From: a bacterium
GTDB lineage: Bacteria > UBA10199 > 2-02-FULL-44-16 > JAAZCA01
Length of the DNA stretch: 39,682 bases
Direction of reading: 5' to 3'
Assembly: GCA_041648665.1 (NCBI GenBank)
Contig: JBAZOP010000022.1
Coordinates: 1-39,682 of the forward strand
Part shown: piece after piece, positions 33,442 to 39,682 of the stretch
How the letters are laid out: every line of letters begins with the position of its first letter
How positions within the stretch are numbered: position 1 is the first letter of the stretch
Notes under the pieces: model-generated
What the model was told of the DNA's origin: nothing
The model's input: the letters and a program-made list of their open reading frames with translations, nothing else
The model's database searches: none
Translations under genes and position numbers: made by a program

Positions 33442-35226
33442 ATGGGCGAGATGAACGAAAAAAGACATATGACCGCGATCAGCGCCTTCTTCGATCGTGC
33501 CGACTACATGGGGGGCAAGGTGTGCGCCCTGGTCAAGTCCTCCGGTCGTTACAAGGGCGTGTCGTGGAGCGAGATGAAATCCAGGGTCCTGGCCGTGGCG
33601 GCCGGGCTCTCCGGCCTTGGCATAGAGAAGGGCGATCGCGTCGCCATAATGGTCACGACCAGGATCGAGTGGACGATAGCTGATCTGGCCATCATGGCCC
33701 TGGGCGCCATATCCGTACCTGTCTACTGCGCGCTCCCTCCGGACCGCATCGCGCATATCCTCGCCGATTCCCGTCCAAAGGCCGCGATCGTCGAGGATGA
33801 CGCGGTAGTGGAGCTCTTTGAGAAGGCCAGGGCGGTGGGAAAAATCGCTGAGGAGATGCTCATCATCGGTTTGCGTGATGGAACGGGCTCTCATTCGATC
33901 GAGGCGCTCGAAAAGGCGGCGGGCGGCGCGTCGATGGATGCTGCCGAGTTCGAGCAAAGGGGGCTGGGCCCTGACGATCCCGCCACGTATGTCTACACCA
34001 GCGGGACCACAGGCCGGCTCAAGGGTGTCGTGATAACCCACGGAATGATCATGGCCGAGGTGACCTCGGCTGGGCTCGCGTTCAGGTTCACCCCGAGGCA
34101 CGTCGGCCTCCTGGCCTTGCCGCTCGCGCACGTGCTCGGCCGCATGATCCAATTCTATCACATGGTGCACGGGCCCGTCCTCGCCTACGCGGAGAGCCTG
34201 GAGATGCTCGCGCAGAACTATCTCGAGGCGAGGCCCCACTTCGTCTGCGGCGTGCCCAGGATGTTGGAGAAGATCCAGGAACGGGTGATGGAGCACCTCG
34301 ACAGGTCGGGCCCTCTTGCGCGCCGTGCTGCCGCATGGGCGCTGAAGGTCGGCGGCGATTTCATCGATATCAAGAAGCAATCCAGGGTGATTTCCGCGTC
34401 GCTTCGGATCAAATATGCACTGGCCGACACGCTCGTCTTCCGAAGACTCAGGGCGCGTCTGGGCGGAAGGCTCTTCTGCTTTGTCTCCGGTGGAGCCAAA
34501 CTCTCGGAGGAGACGACCCGTTTTTTCCATGCCGCGGGCATAAAGGTCCTCGAAGGCTACGGTCTCACGGAGACCTTCGCGGCGGTCACGGTCAACGTCC
34601 AGGACGACTACAAGTTCGGCACAGTCGGCAAGCCGCTGGCGGATGTGTCGCTCAAACTGGCGCAGGACGGTGAGATCCTGCTCAAGGGCCCCATGGTCTT
34701 CAGGGAGTATCTCAACCTGCCGGCGGAGACCCTTGCCGCCTTTGATTCTGAGGGATACTTCAGGACCGGCGACCTCGGGGAATATTCGAGGGACGGTTTT
34801 TTGCGACTCACCGGCCGCAAGAAGGAGATGATCGTTACTGCGGGCGGCAAGAATGTGGCTCCGCAGATGATAGAGGAGGTCCTCGCATCATCGCCGCTGG
34901 TGAAGAACGCGATGGTCGTGGGCGACGGCCGCAAGTTCATCGTCGCCCTCATCGCTATAAATGAAGAAGAGGTAGGAAAGAGGCTGGGCAGGGCGCCGGG
35001 GGAGAGACAGGGCCTGGCCTGGGACCCCATGACCAGGGCTCTGATCGATGAACACATCAAGGGCTGCAACCGGAAGCTCGCGCGATACGAGACGATCAAG
35101 CGCTTTGCGATAACGGATCAGGTGTTCAGCGTATCCGGAGGCGAACTCACCCCGACTCTCAAGGTGCGCAGGGACTTCGTAGCGGACAAATATCGCGACG
35201 CGCTGGAGGAGCTATACCGCGATTAG
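33442..35226 (+). CDS. Long-chain acyl-CoA synthetase (AMP-forming)
   Basis: An ANL-superfamily enzyme activating fatty acids to acyl-CoA through an acyl-AMP. Motifs: P-loop TYVYTSGTTGRLKGVVITHG, then LEGYGLTET, then GYFRTGDLGEYSRDGFLRLT, with GRKKEMIVTAGGKNVAPQMI at the hinge and the catalytic-Lys region near the end (ELTPTLKVRRDFV). The length of 594 residues and the insert between domains fit the FadD15/long-chain type. ATG 33442 is favoured by AGGA five bases upstream; ATGs at 33415 and 33451 are alternatives. With the 33415 start it would overlap yraN by 14 bp. Substrate chain length cannot be read from the sequence. Confidence 0.9.
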   Translation: MGEMNEKRHMTAISAFFDRADYMGGKVCALVKSSGRYKGVSWSEMKSRVLAVAAGLSGLGIEKGDRVAIMVTTRIEWTIADLAIMALGAISVPVYCALPPDRIAHILADSRPKAAIVEDDAVVELFEKARAVGKIAEEMLIIGLRDGTGSHSIEALEKAAGGASMDAAEFEQRGLGPDDPATYVYTSGTTGRLKGVVITHGMIMAEVTSAGLAFRFTPRHVGLLALPLAHVLGRMIQFYHMVHGPVLAYAESLEMLAQNYLEARPHFVCGVPRMLEKIQERVMEHLDRSGPLARRAAAWALKVGGDFIDIKKQSRVISASLRIKYALADTLVFRRLRARLGGRLFCFVSGGAKLSEETTRFFHAAGIKVLEGYGLTETFAAVTVNVQDDYKFGTVGKPLADVSLKLAQDGEILLKGPMVFREYLNLPAETLAAFDSEGYFRTGDLGEYSRDGFLRLTGRKKEMIVTAGGKNVAPQMIEEVLASSPLVKNAMVVGDGRKFIVALIAINEEEVGKRLGRAPGERQGLAWDPMTRALIDEHIKGCNRKLARYETIKRFAITDQVFSVSGGELTPTLKVRRDFVADKYRDALEELYRD

Positions 35227-35300
35227 ATCGGTGTTGCAGAACTCCGGACTTTAGGGCATAGATATCCCCAATCATTATCGATCACAAAAGGAGGGGGAAA

Positions 35301-35705
35301 ATGAACTCTGCAGGACAGACGCCGCAGGCGCCGCAAACGCCGCCGCAAGGCCAGGGCACCGGTCTCGCCCCGAACATCGCGAGCCTTTTGTGCTACATCT
35401 GCTCGCCGATCACCGGGATAATATTCCTTCTCATCGAGAAGGAGAACAACGACGTCAAATTTCACGCATGGCAGTCGCTCGTATTCGGTCTGGTTTATAT
35501 CGCACTCATCATAGCGCTCGAGATCCTGGCTGCGATACTGGGCATGATAGCCAGCGTGCTTGGGATCATCGTGGGTTTCTTCATCCCGATAGTGATGCTC
35601 GCCGCCTTCATCGTCTGGATCGTCTGCCTCGTCAAATCGTATCAGGGCGAGCGCTGGAGGATCCCTGTGCTCGGCGATTTTGCCGCGAAAAAGGCCGGCG
35701 TATAG
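35301..35705 (+). CDS. DUF4870-type small membrane protein
   Basis: A 134-residue protein. A Gln/Pro-rich cytoplasmic start (about 1-22) is followed by NIASLLCYICSPITGIIFLLIEK and FHAWQSLVFGLVYIAL, the typical DUF4870 pattern (SHLSYLxPxIxPLIFxL...FHAxQAL). Two more strongly hydrophobic helices and VKSYQGERWRIPVLGDFA close the domain. Four helices are predicted. A strong AGGAGGGGG site precedes the ATG. No function is known for the family; the gene begins a run with a DUF2752 gene and nadE. Confidence 0.85.
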   Translation: MNSAGQTPQAPQTPPQGQGTGLAPNIASLLCYICSPITGIIFLLIEKENNDVKFHAWQSLVFGLVYIALIIALEILAAILGMIASVLGIIVGFFIPIVMLAAFIVWIVCLVKSYQGERWRIPVLGDFAAKKAGV

Positions 35706-35719
35706 CAGGGGAGAGAGGC

Positions 35720-36127
35720 GTGCATCTGACAGCGCGCTCAAACTGGGGCTGGGGCGTCATAGTCGGCGTCCCGGCCCTTTTCGTTGTGGCTTATCTCTGG
35801 CCCATGATCCCTGCGTTCCTCCGTCCGGGGCTATGCGCGGTGAAAAGGTTTTCAGGTTTCCCCTGCCCGGGCTGCGGGCTCAGGTCTTCTCTTTCGCTGC
35901 TGGCGCACGGAGAACTGCGTGGGAGCATAGACGCGCATCCCCTGGGGGTGCTCATAGCGCTCTGGCTCCTGTATGTGGCTGCGAGGGCGATTTTGAGTCT
36001 CGTCATGGGCAGGCCGCTGCCGGCGCTATTGAGCCAGGGGCAGCGCGACCTGTTGCTTTATGTTTTCGTTGCGGCCCTTGTCTTGCAGTGGTTGGCCGGG
36101 CTTGCCATTTCCTGGATTGGAACGTAG
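35720..36127 (+). CDS. DUF2752-type membrane protein
   Basis: A 135-residue protein with GTG start at 35720 preceded by GGAGAG. Helix one is WGVIVGVPALFVVAYLW. The family word FPCPGCGLRSSLSLLAHGEL is followed by AHPLGVLIALWLLYV and a last helix (LLLYVFVAALVLQWLAGLAI). DUF2752 proteins are small inner-membrane proteins of unknown role with a conserved CPxCG pair. It is 14 bp after the DUF4870 gene and 30 bp before nadE. Confidence 0.82.
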   Translation: MHLTARSNWGWGVIVGVPALFVVAYLWPMIPAFLRPGLCAVKRFSGFPCPGCGLRSSLSLLAHGELRGSIDAHPLGVLIALWLLYVAARAILSLVMGRPLPALLSQGQRDLLLYVFVAALVLQWLAGLAISWIGT

Positions 36128-36157
36128 ATTCATCTCACGTCTTTAAGAGGGATCCGG

Positions 36158-37792
36158 ATGAAGATCGCGATCGCGCAGATAAACACCACCGTCGGCGACT
36201 TTGCGGGCAATTCCGCGAAGATAATCACCGGGATCAGACAGGGGGAGCGCGCTGGCGTCGACGTGGTCCTCTTCCCGGAGCTGGCGATCTCGGGCTACCC
36301 GCCCCGCGACATGCTTGAAAAACCCTCGTTCATAGAAGGAAACCTCAGGGCGATCGAGGCTGTGGCGAAAGAGACGCGGGGCACGGCCGCGCTGGTGGGA
36401 TTTGCCTCCCGCAACGAGTCCAAAGACGGCAGGGGGCTCTTCAACAGCGCAGGGTTTCTCCACGATGGCTCTGTAAAATTCGTACAGCACAAGACGCTCC
36501 TGCCTCAGTACGACGTCTTCGACGAGGGCCGCCACTTCGAGCCCGCGAAGGAGCACGAGGTCTACGAGTTCAAGGGCAGGCGCATCGGAATCACGCTGTG
36601 CGAGGATCTCTGGAGTAAGCACAGCTTCCGCGGCCGCAGGCTCTATCGAGTCGATCCGGCGCATCTGCTCAAAGAGGCGGGGGCTGAGCTGATATTCAAC
36701 ATCTCCGCATCGCCTTTCACCGTAGGAAAACAGCGGATACGCTATGACCTCTTTTCCGCAGAGGCCAAGTCCGTTGGCCTGCCTGTCTTCTACTGCAACA
36801 TGGTCGGCGGCAACGACGAGCTGGTGTTCGACGGGAGAAGTTTTGTGCTCGATGCAGAGGGACGTACGGTCTGCGAGGCCCAGGCCTTTGAGGAGGATTT
36901 CATCGTCGTGGACAGCGACGCCATGGGAAAACCCAGCGACATCGTCGATCTGCCCGAGGAAGAGGAAATATGGCGTGCGCTGGTCCTGGGGCTTTCGGAT
37001 TACATGAAGAAATGCGGCTTTGCCCGCGCCGTCGTGGGCCTTTCCGGAGGCATAGATTCGGCAGTTGTCGCCGCGATCGCGTGCGATGCGGTGGGGCCGG
37101 ACAAGGTCCTCGGCGTGATGCTGCCCTCGCCCTACACCGAGGAACGCAGCCTGCGTGATGCGGAGAGGCTGGCGCGCAATCTCGGGATCTCCACGTGGCA
37201 TGTGCCGATAAACGAGATCTACGAGACATACCGCCGGGCGCTGGGATATTCGTCGAAGGACGCGGGCGAGGTTTCGCTCGCAGAGGAGAACATTCAGTCG
37301 AGGATCAGGGGCAACATCCTCATGGCGATCTCCAACCGCGAAGGCTCGATAGTGCTTTCGACCGGAAACAAGTCGGAGCTCTCCGTCGGCTACTGCACGC
37401 TGTACGGCGACATGGCGGGCGGTTTTGCGCTGATATCGGACATCCCCAAGAAGATTGTCTATCGGCTTGCTCAATACGCGAACAGGGGGGGGGAGAGGAT
37501 CCCAAAGGCCATCATCTTGCGCCCTCCATCTGCGGAGCTGAAGCCCAACCAGGCCGATACGGACAGCCTTCCTCCGTACGACGTGCTCGATCCGATAATG
37601 CGCCATTATATTGAGGATCGCATGAGCGCGGAGGAGATTGTGGCAAGGGGGTTCGACAAGGACACGGCCCTGCGCATAATCAGGATGATAGACGCCAACG
37701 AGTACAAGCGCAGACAGGCTCCGCCGGGCATCAAGATCACTATGAAGGCGTTCGGCATGGGCCGCCGCTTCCCGATAGCCAGAAAGAGTTAA
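36158..37792 (+). CDS. nadE: Glutamine-dependent NAD+ synthetase
   Basis: Catalyses the last step of NAD synthesis, amidating deamido-NAD with ammonia taken from glutamine. The N-terminal nitrilase-like glutaminase domain (1-255) has its triad: Glu in LFPELAISGYPPRD (about 41), Lys in VQHKTLLPQYDVFDE (about 113), and Cys in GITLCEDLW (about 149). The C-terminal synthetase (from about 275) has the P-loop VGLSGGIDSAVVAAIA, then LSTGNKSELSVGYCTLYGDM, and PPSAELKPNQ with the closing FGMGRRFPIARK. Length 544 is standard for the two-domain bacterial form. ATG 36158 follows GAGGGATCCGG. Confidence 0.96.
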   Translation: MKIAIAQINTTVGDFAGNSAKIITGIRQGERAGVDVVLFPELAISGYPPRDMLEKPSFIEGNLRAIEAVAKETRGTAALVGFASRNESKDGRGLFNSAGFLHDGSVKFVQHKTLLPQYDVFDEGRHFEPAKEHEVYEFKGRRIGITLCEDLWSKHSFRGRRLYRVDPAHLLKEAGAELIFNISASPFTVGKQRIRYDLFSAEAKSVGLPVFYCNMVGGNDELVFDGRSFVLDAEGRTVCEAQAFEEDFIVVDSDAMGKPSDIVDLPEEEEIWRALVLGLSDYMKKCGFARAVVGLSGGIDSAVVAAIACDAVGPDKVLGVMLPSPYTEERSLRDAERLARNLGISTWHVPINEIYETYRRALGYSSKDAGEVSLAEENIQSRIRGNILMAISNREGSIVLSTGNKSELSVGYCTLYGDMAGGFALISDIPKKIVYRLAQYANRGGERIPKAIILRPPSAELKPNQADTDSLPPYDVLDPIMRHYIEDRMSAEEIVARGFDKDTALRIIRMIDANEYKRRQAPPGIKITMKAFGMGRRFPIARKS

Positions 37793-37801
37793 AACCAAAG
37801 C

Positions 37802-38485
37802 ATGGCAGGGACCCTCTACATAGTCGCCACCCCGATAGGCAACCTCGAGGACATCACCGCAAGGGCGATGAGGATCCTTCGGGAAGTCGATCTCATCGCC
37901 TGCGAGGACACCAGACATACCAAAAAACTTCTTTCGAAGTTCGACATCCACACGCCGCTCACCAGTTTTTTCAAGGGGAACGAGGGCGAGAAGGTCCTTT
38001 CTATAATCGCGGCGCTCACGGCCGGCCGAAACGTCGCACTGGTCTCGGATGCAGGCACCCCATGCGTCTCGGATCCGGGTTTTCCGCTGCTGGCCCGGGC
38101 GGCGGAGGAGGGGATATTGATCGTGCCGGTGCCCGGCCCCTCGGCCCTGGCTGCCGCGATATCCGCGGCAGGTCTTCCCACGGACAGGTTCACGTTCGCG
38201 GGGTTTCTGCCGGACAAGCCGGGCAAGAGGATGCGCTCGCTGGAGGAGCTCGCTGCCCTGGACCACACGGTCGTCCTGTACGTCTCGCCATGGAAGGCGA
38301 TAGCGGTGCTCAAGGACTGTCTCGCCGCGTTCGGCGACAGGCGCGCCTGTCTCTGCAGGGAGATCACCAAGATACACGAGGAATTTATTCGAGGGACCCT
38401 TCAGGAGATTTTGGACGCTGCTGAAGAGAGAAAGCTCAAGGGCGAGATGACGCTCGTGATAGCGGGCAAATCCTATTCGAGATAG
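37802..38485 (+). CDS. rsmI: 16S rRNA (cytidine1402-2'-O)-methyltransferase, short form
   Basis: RsmI methylates the 2'-O of C1402 in the 16S decoding centre, working with MraW/RsmH. The tetrapyrrole-methylase fold is clear: LYIVATPIGNLEDITARA, then LIACEDTRHTKKLL, LVSDAGTPCVSDPGFPL, PVPGPSALAAAISAAGLPTD, FTFAGFLP and REITKIHEEFIRGTL. At 227 residues it lacks the C-terminal 40-60 residue domain of E. coli RsmI; many bacterial RsmI proteins are this short. It starts 9 bp after nadE and its last 13 bases overlap the convergent murB end. Confidence 0.95.
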   Translation: MAGTLYIVATPIGNLEDITARAMRILREVDLIACEDTRHTKKLLSKFDIHTPLTSFFKGNEGEKVLSIIAALTAGRNVALVSDAGTPCVSDPGFPLLARAAEEGILIVPVPGPSALAAAISAAGLPTDRFTFAGFLPDKPGKRMRSLEELAALDHTVVLYVSPWKAIAVLKDCLAAFGDRRACLCREITKIHEEFIRGTLQEILDAAEERKLKGEMTLVIAGKSYSR

Positions 38486-39363
38486 ACGACCTCCGGCACC
38501 AACCTTATCCCGTGTATCTGTGAGACCCTCTCTGTCATTCGCCTGGTCAGTTCCAGCACCTCGGCTGCGCTGGATGCGCCGTCGGTCACGATGATGTTCG
38601 CGTGCGTGGGCCATGGATGCGCGTTGCCGATCCTGAGCTCTTTGCAGCCGGCCTGTTCGAGGAGTTTGCCTGCGGCCACGCGCGTTCCGTCCTTGAGCTC
38701 GGGGTTCTTGAAATAGCTGCCGGCAGTGGAGACCTTCGCAGGATCCGGGTGTTTATTCCTTCGATCCATGAGCCTCTTCGCCATCGTGGACTCGATCTCG
38801 TGGGCATCCCTTCGCCACAAGGCGAGGGTGGCCTCCAGCACTACCTTGCCTTCGTCCCTGATCGAGCTGCCGCGATAGGTGAAGGCGATCTCTCGTGTCT
38901 CGTTCTTCTGTATATTGCCGTTCTTGTCGAGCAGGAGGGCCGAGCGCACGAGTTCTCCCATCGATGTCCCGTAAGCCCCCGCGTTGCCTGCGATGGCGCC
39001 GCCGACCGTGCCCGGTATGCCTGCCAGGTTTTCCAGGCCTGAGAGGCCGTTTGTTGCGCAGAAATTGGCCAGTTCCCAGAGCCCAAGTCCGCCCGATACG
39101 GTGACTGTGCCGTCAGGGTTGATGACAGGAAGGCAGTCATCCTTGAAAGCTATTATCGCATTGCCCAACCCGGAATCCGAGGCGAGGATATTGGACCCGC
39201 GGCCTATCACGTACCAGGCCATGCCCATGGACTCGGCTTTCCATGCTGCCTCCACGACCTCTTCGGCCGACCTTGCTATGCAGAAGGCGCGGGCTGTCCC
39301 GCCGATCCTGAATGTGGTGTGCTCAGCGAGCGTCACACCGTTCTGGAAGCATGGCAAAGACAT
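38473..39363 (-). CDS. murB: UDP-N-acetylenolpyruvoylglucosamine reductase MurB
   Basis: Reduces UDP-GlcNAc-enolpyruvate to UDP-MurNAc with NADPH and FAD. FAD-binding words are LAEHTTFRIGG, YVIGRGSNILASDSGL, and NLAGIPGTVGGAIAGNAGAYG. The catalytic region has AGSYFKNPE, with the Ser expected to donate a proton, and the closing VPEVVYLE carries the conserved Glu. The GCKELRIGNAHPWPTHANII segment is typical. ATG 39363 fits the family start (MSLPCFQNGVTLAEHTTF); an upstream TTG would add 16 residues without homology. 296 residues is the usual length. It is isolated from the mur cluster. Confidence 0.94.
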   Translation of the reverse strand: MSLPCFQNGVTLAEHTTFRIGGTARAFCIARSAEEVVEAAWKAESMGMAWYVIGRGSNILASDSGLGNAIIAFKDDCLPVINPDGTVTVSGGLGLWELANFCATNGLSGLENLAGIPGTVGGAIAGNAGAYGTSMGELVRSALLLDKNGNIQKNETREIAFTYRGSSIRDEGKVVLEATLALWRRDAHEIESTMAKRLMDRRNKHPDPAKVSTAGSYFKNPELKDGTRVAAGKLLEQAGCKELRIGNAHPWPTHANIIVTDGASSAAEVLELTRRMTERVSQIHGIRLVPEVVYLE

Positions 39364-39454
39364 GTGCACTTCATAAAATGAATCACCCTTCGTTTTCAAC
39401 CAAAATATCAAAAATGTTCTTTATCCACTCGATTATTCGATGTATTATGGGCTT

Positions 39455-39469
39455 CTTCAACACTTGAAG
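39455..39469. promoter_or_regulatory. Short palindrome between murB and the protease gene
   Basis: CTTCAA-CAC-TTGAAG (39455-39469) lies in the A+T-rich divergent gap between murB and the next gene, which must hold promoters for both directions. It may be an operator. The rest of the gap shows no other clear element. Confidence 0.25.
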
Positions 39470-39517
39470 TGAATTATGAGAGGTATTTTATAGGGTTTTA
39501 GGCATATGGAGAGGCGT

Positions 39518-39682
39518 ATGCAAAAGGGACTGCTCGTAATCTCTTTATTGTTTTTAGTCGTTATCCCTGCCTGCGCAAAGGACCTGATCACCGGAAAGAC
39601 GACGCTCAACTACTACAAGATAGAGAACGAGCACAAACTGGGCAGCCAGGTGCTCGTGCAGCAGACAAAGGCAGCGGAACAG
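39518..39682 (+). CDS. Lipoprotein resembling M48-family metalloprotease, 3' part missing
   Basis: The first 55 codons only. A signal peptide with lipobox (LFLVVIPAC, Cys about 19) is followed by DLITGKTTLNYYKIENEHKL and GSQV. The pattern AC...TG...EHxLG is that of the lipoprotein start of M48 (Oma1/LoiP-like) metalloproteases. The HExxH site would lie beyond the window, so the enzyme call is provisional. GGAGAGG stands just before ATG 39518; an ATG at 39506 would add four residues. Confidence 0.6.
   Translation, partial: MQKGLLVISLLFLVVIPACAKDLITGKTTLNYYKIENEHKLGSQVLVQQTKAAEQ

Noticed and set aside
36143..38614. An 823-codon minus-strand open frame opposite nadE and rsmI
   Set aside because: It is antisense to two certain genes and has no recognisable motif.

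Overview
The window is a gene-dense chromosomal segment of a Gram-negative bacterium with high G+C (about 60% by eye). It encodes outer-membrane and lipoprotein machinery (Lnt, a LolC/LolE-type permease pair, LolD, BamA, two Skp/OmpH proteins) and peptidoglycan genes (MurJ, MurB). Gene order and protein style suggest an uncultured deltaproteobacterium-like lineage; this is inference, because the window holds no rRNA or other decisive marker. It ends inside a gene on both sides: murJ lacks its start, and an M48-like protease lipoprotein lacks its 3' part.

Region 1 (1-9468): the murJ 3' part converges on a minus-strand pair, mazG plus a small membrane protein. A plus-strand run follows: a divergent YjbQ-family protein, phoH/ybeZ, a 7TM-HD c-di-AMP phosphodiesterase-like protein, ybeY, lnt and prfB. 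Several junctions overlap (8-nt, long, and ATGA type). prfB carries the classical +1 programmed frameshift.

Region 2 (about 9465-19174): an accessory segment of visibly lower G+C, inserted between housekeeping genes. It starts with a 390-bp non-coding, palindrome-rich element. Next come an SbcD-like phosphoesterase and an SbcC/Rad50-like ATPase (overlapping, no CxxC zinc hook), an OLD-family ATPase/TOPRIM nuclease, a Sel1-repeat lipoprotein, a decayed DUF1016-like fragment and dinD. Related repeat blocks follow three consecutive ORFs, giving a cassette-like look. A native-looking secreted protein gene (18157-19134) lies at the right end. The same 13-nt word occurs at 9465-9477 and 19162-19174, bracketing the segment. 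This is the best candidate for an undescribed DNA-repair or defence module.

Region 3 (19267-32785): a minus-strand orphan lipoprotein diverges from lysS. lysS is followed by a permease-permease-ATPase Lol cluster, bamA, two tandem skp-like genes, a zinc-ribbon/FHA fusion, yicC, gmk and a bifunctional rel/spoT. Together these cover lipoprotein export, outer-membrane protein assembly and stringent response.

Region 4 (32798-39682): rpmB (minus) sits head-to-head with yraN. A long-chain acyl-CoA synthetase, DUF4870- and DUF2752-type membrane proteins, glutamine-dependent nadE and a short rsmI follow. rsmI overlaps murB (minus) at their 3' ends, and the window closes with the start of the M48-like lipoprotein. 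No tRNA, rRNA or CRISPR array was seen.
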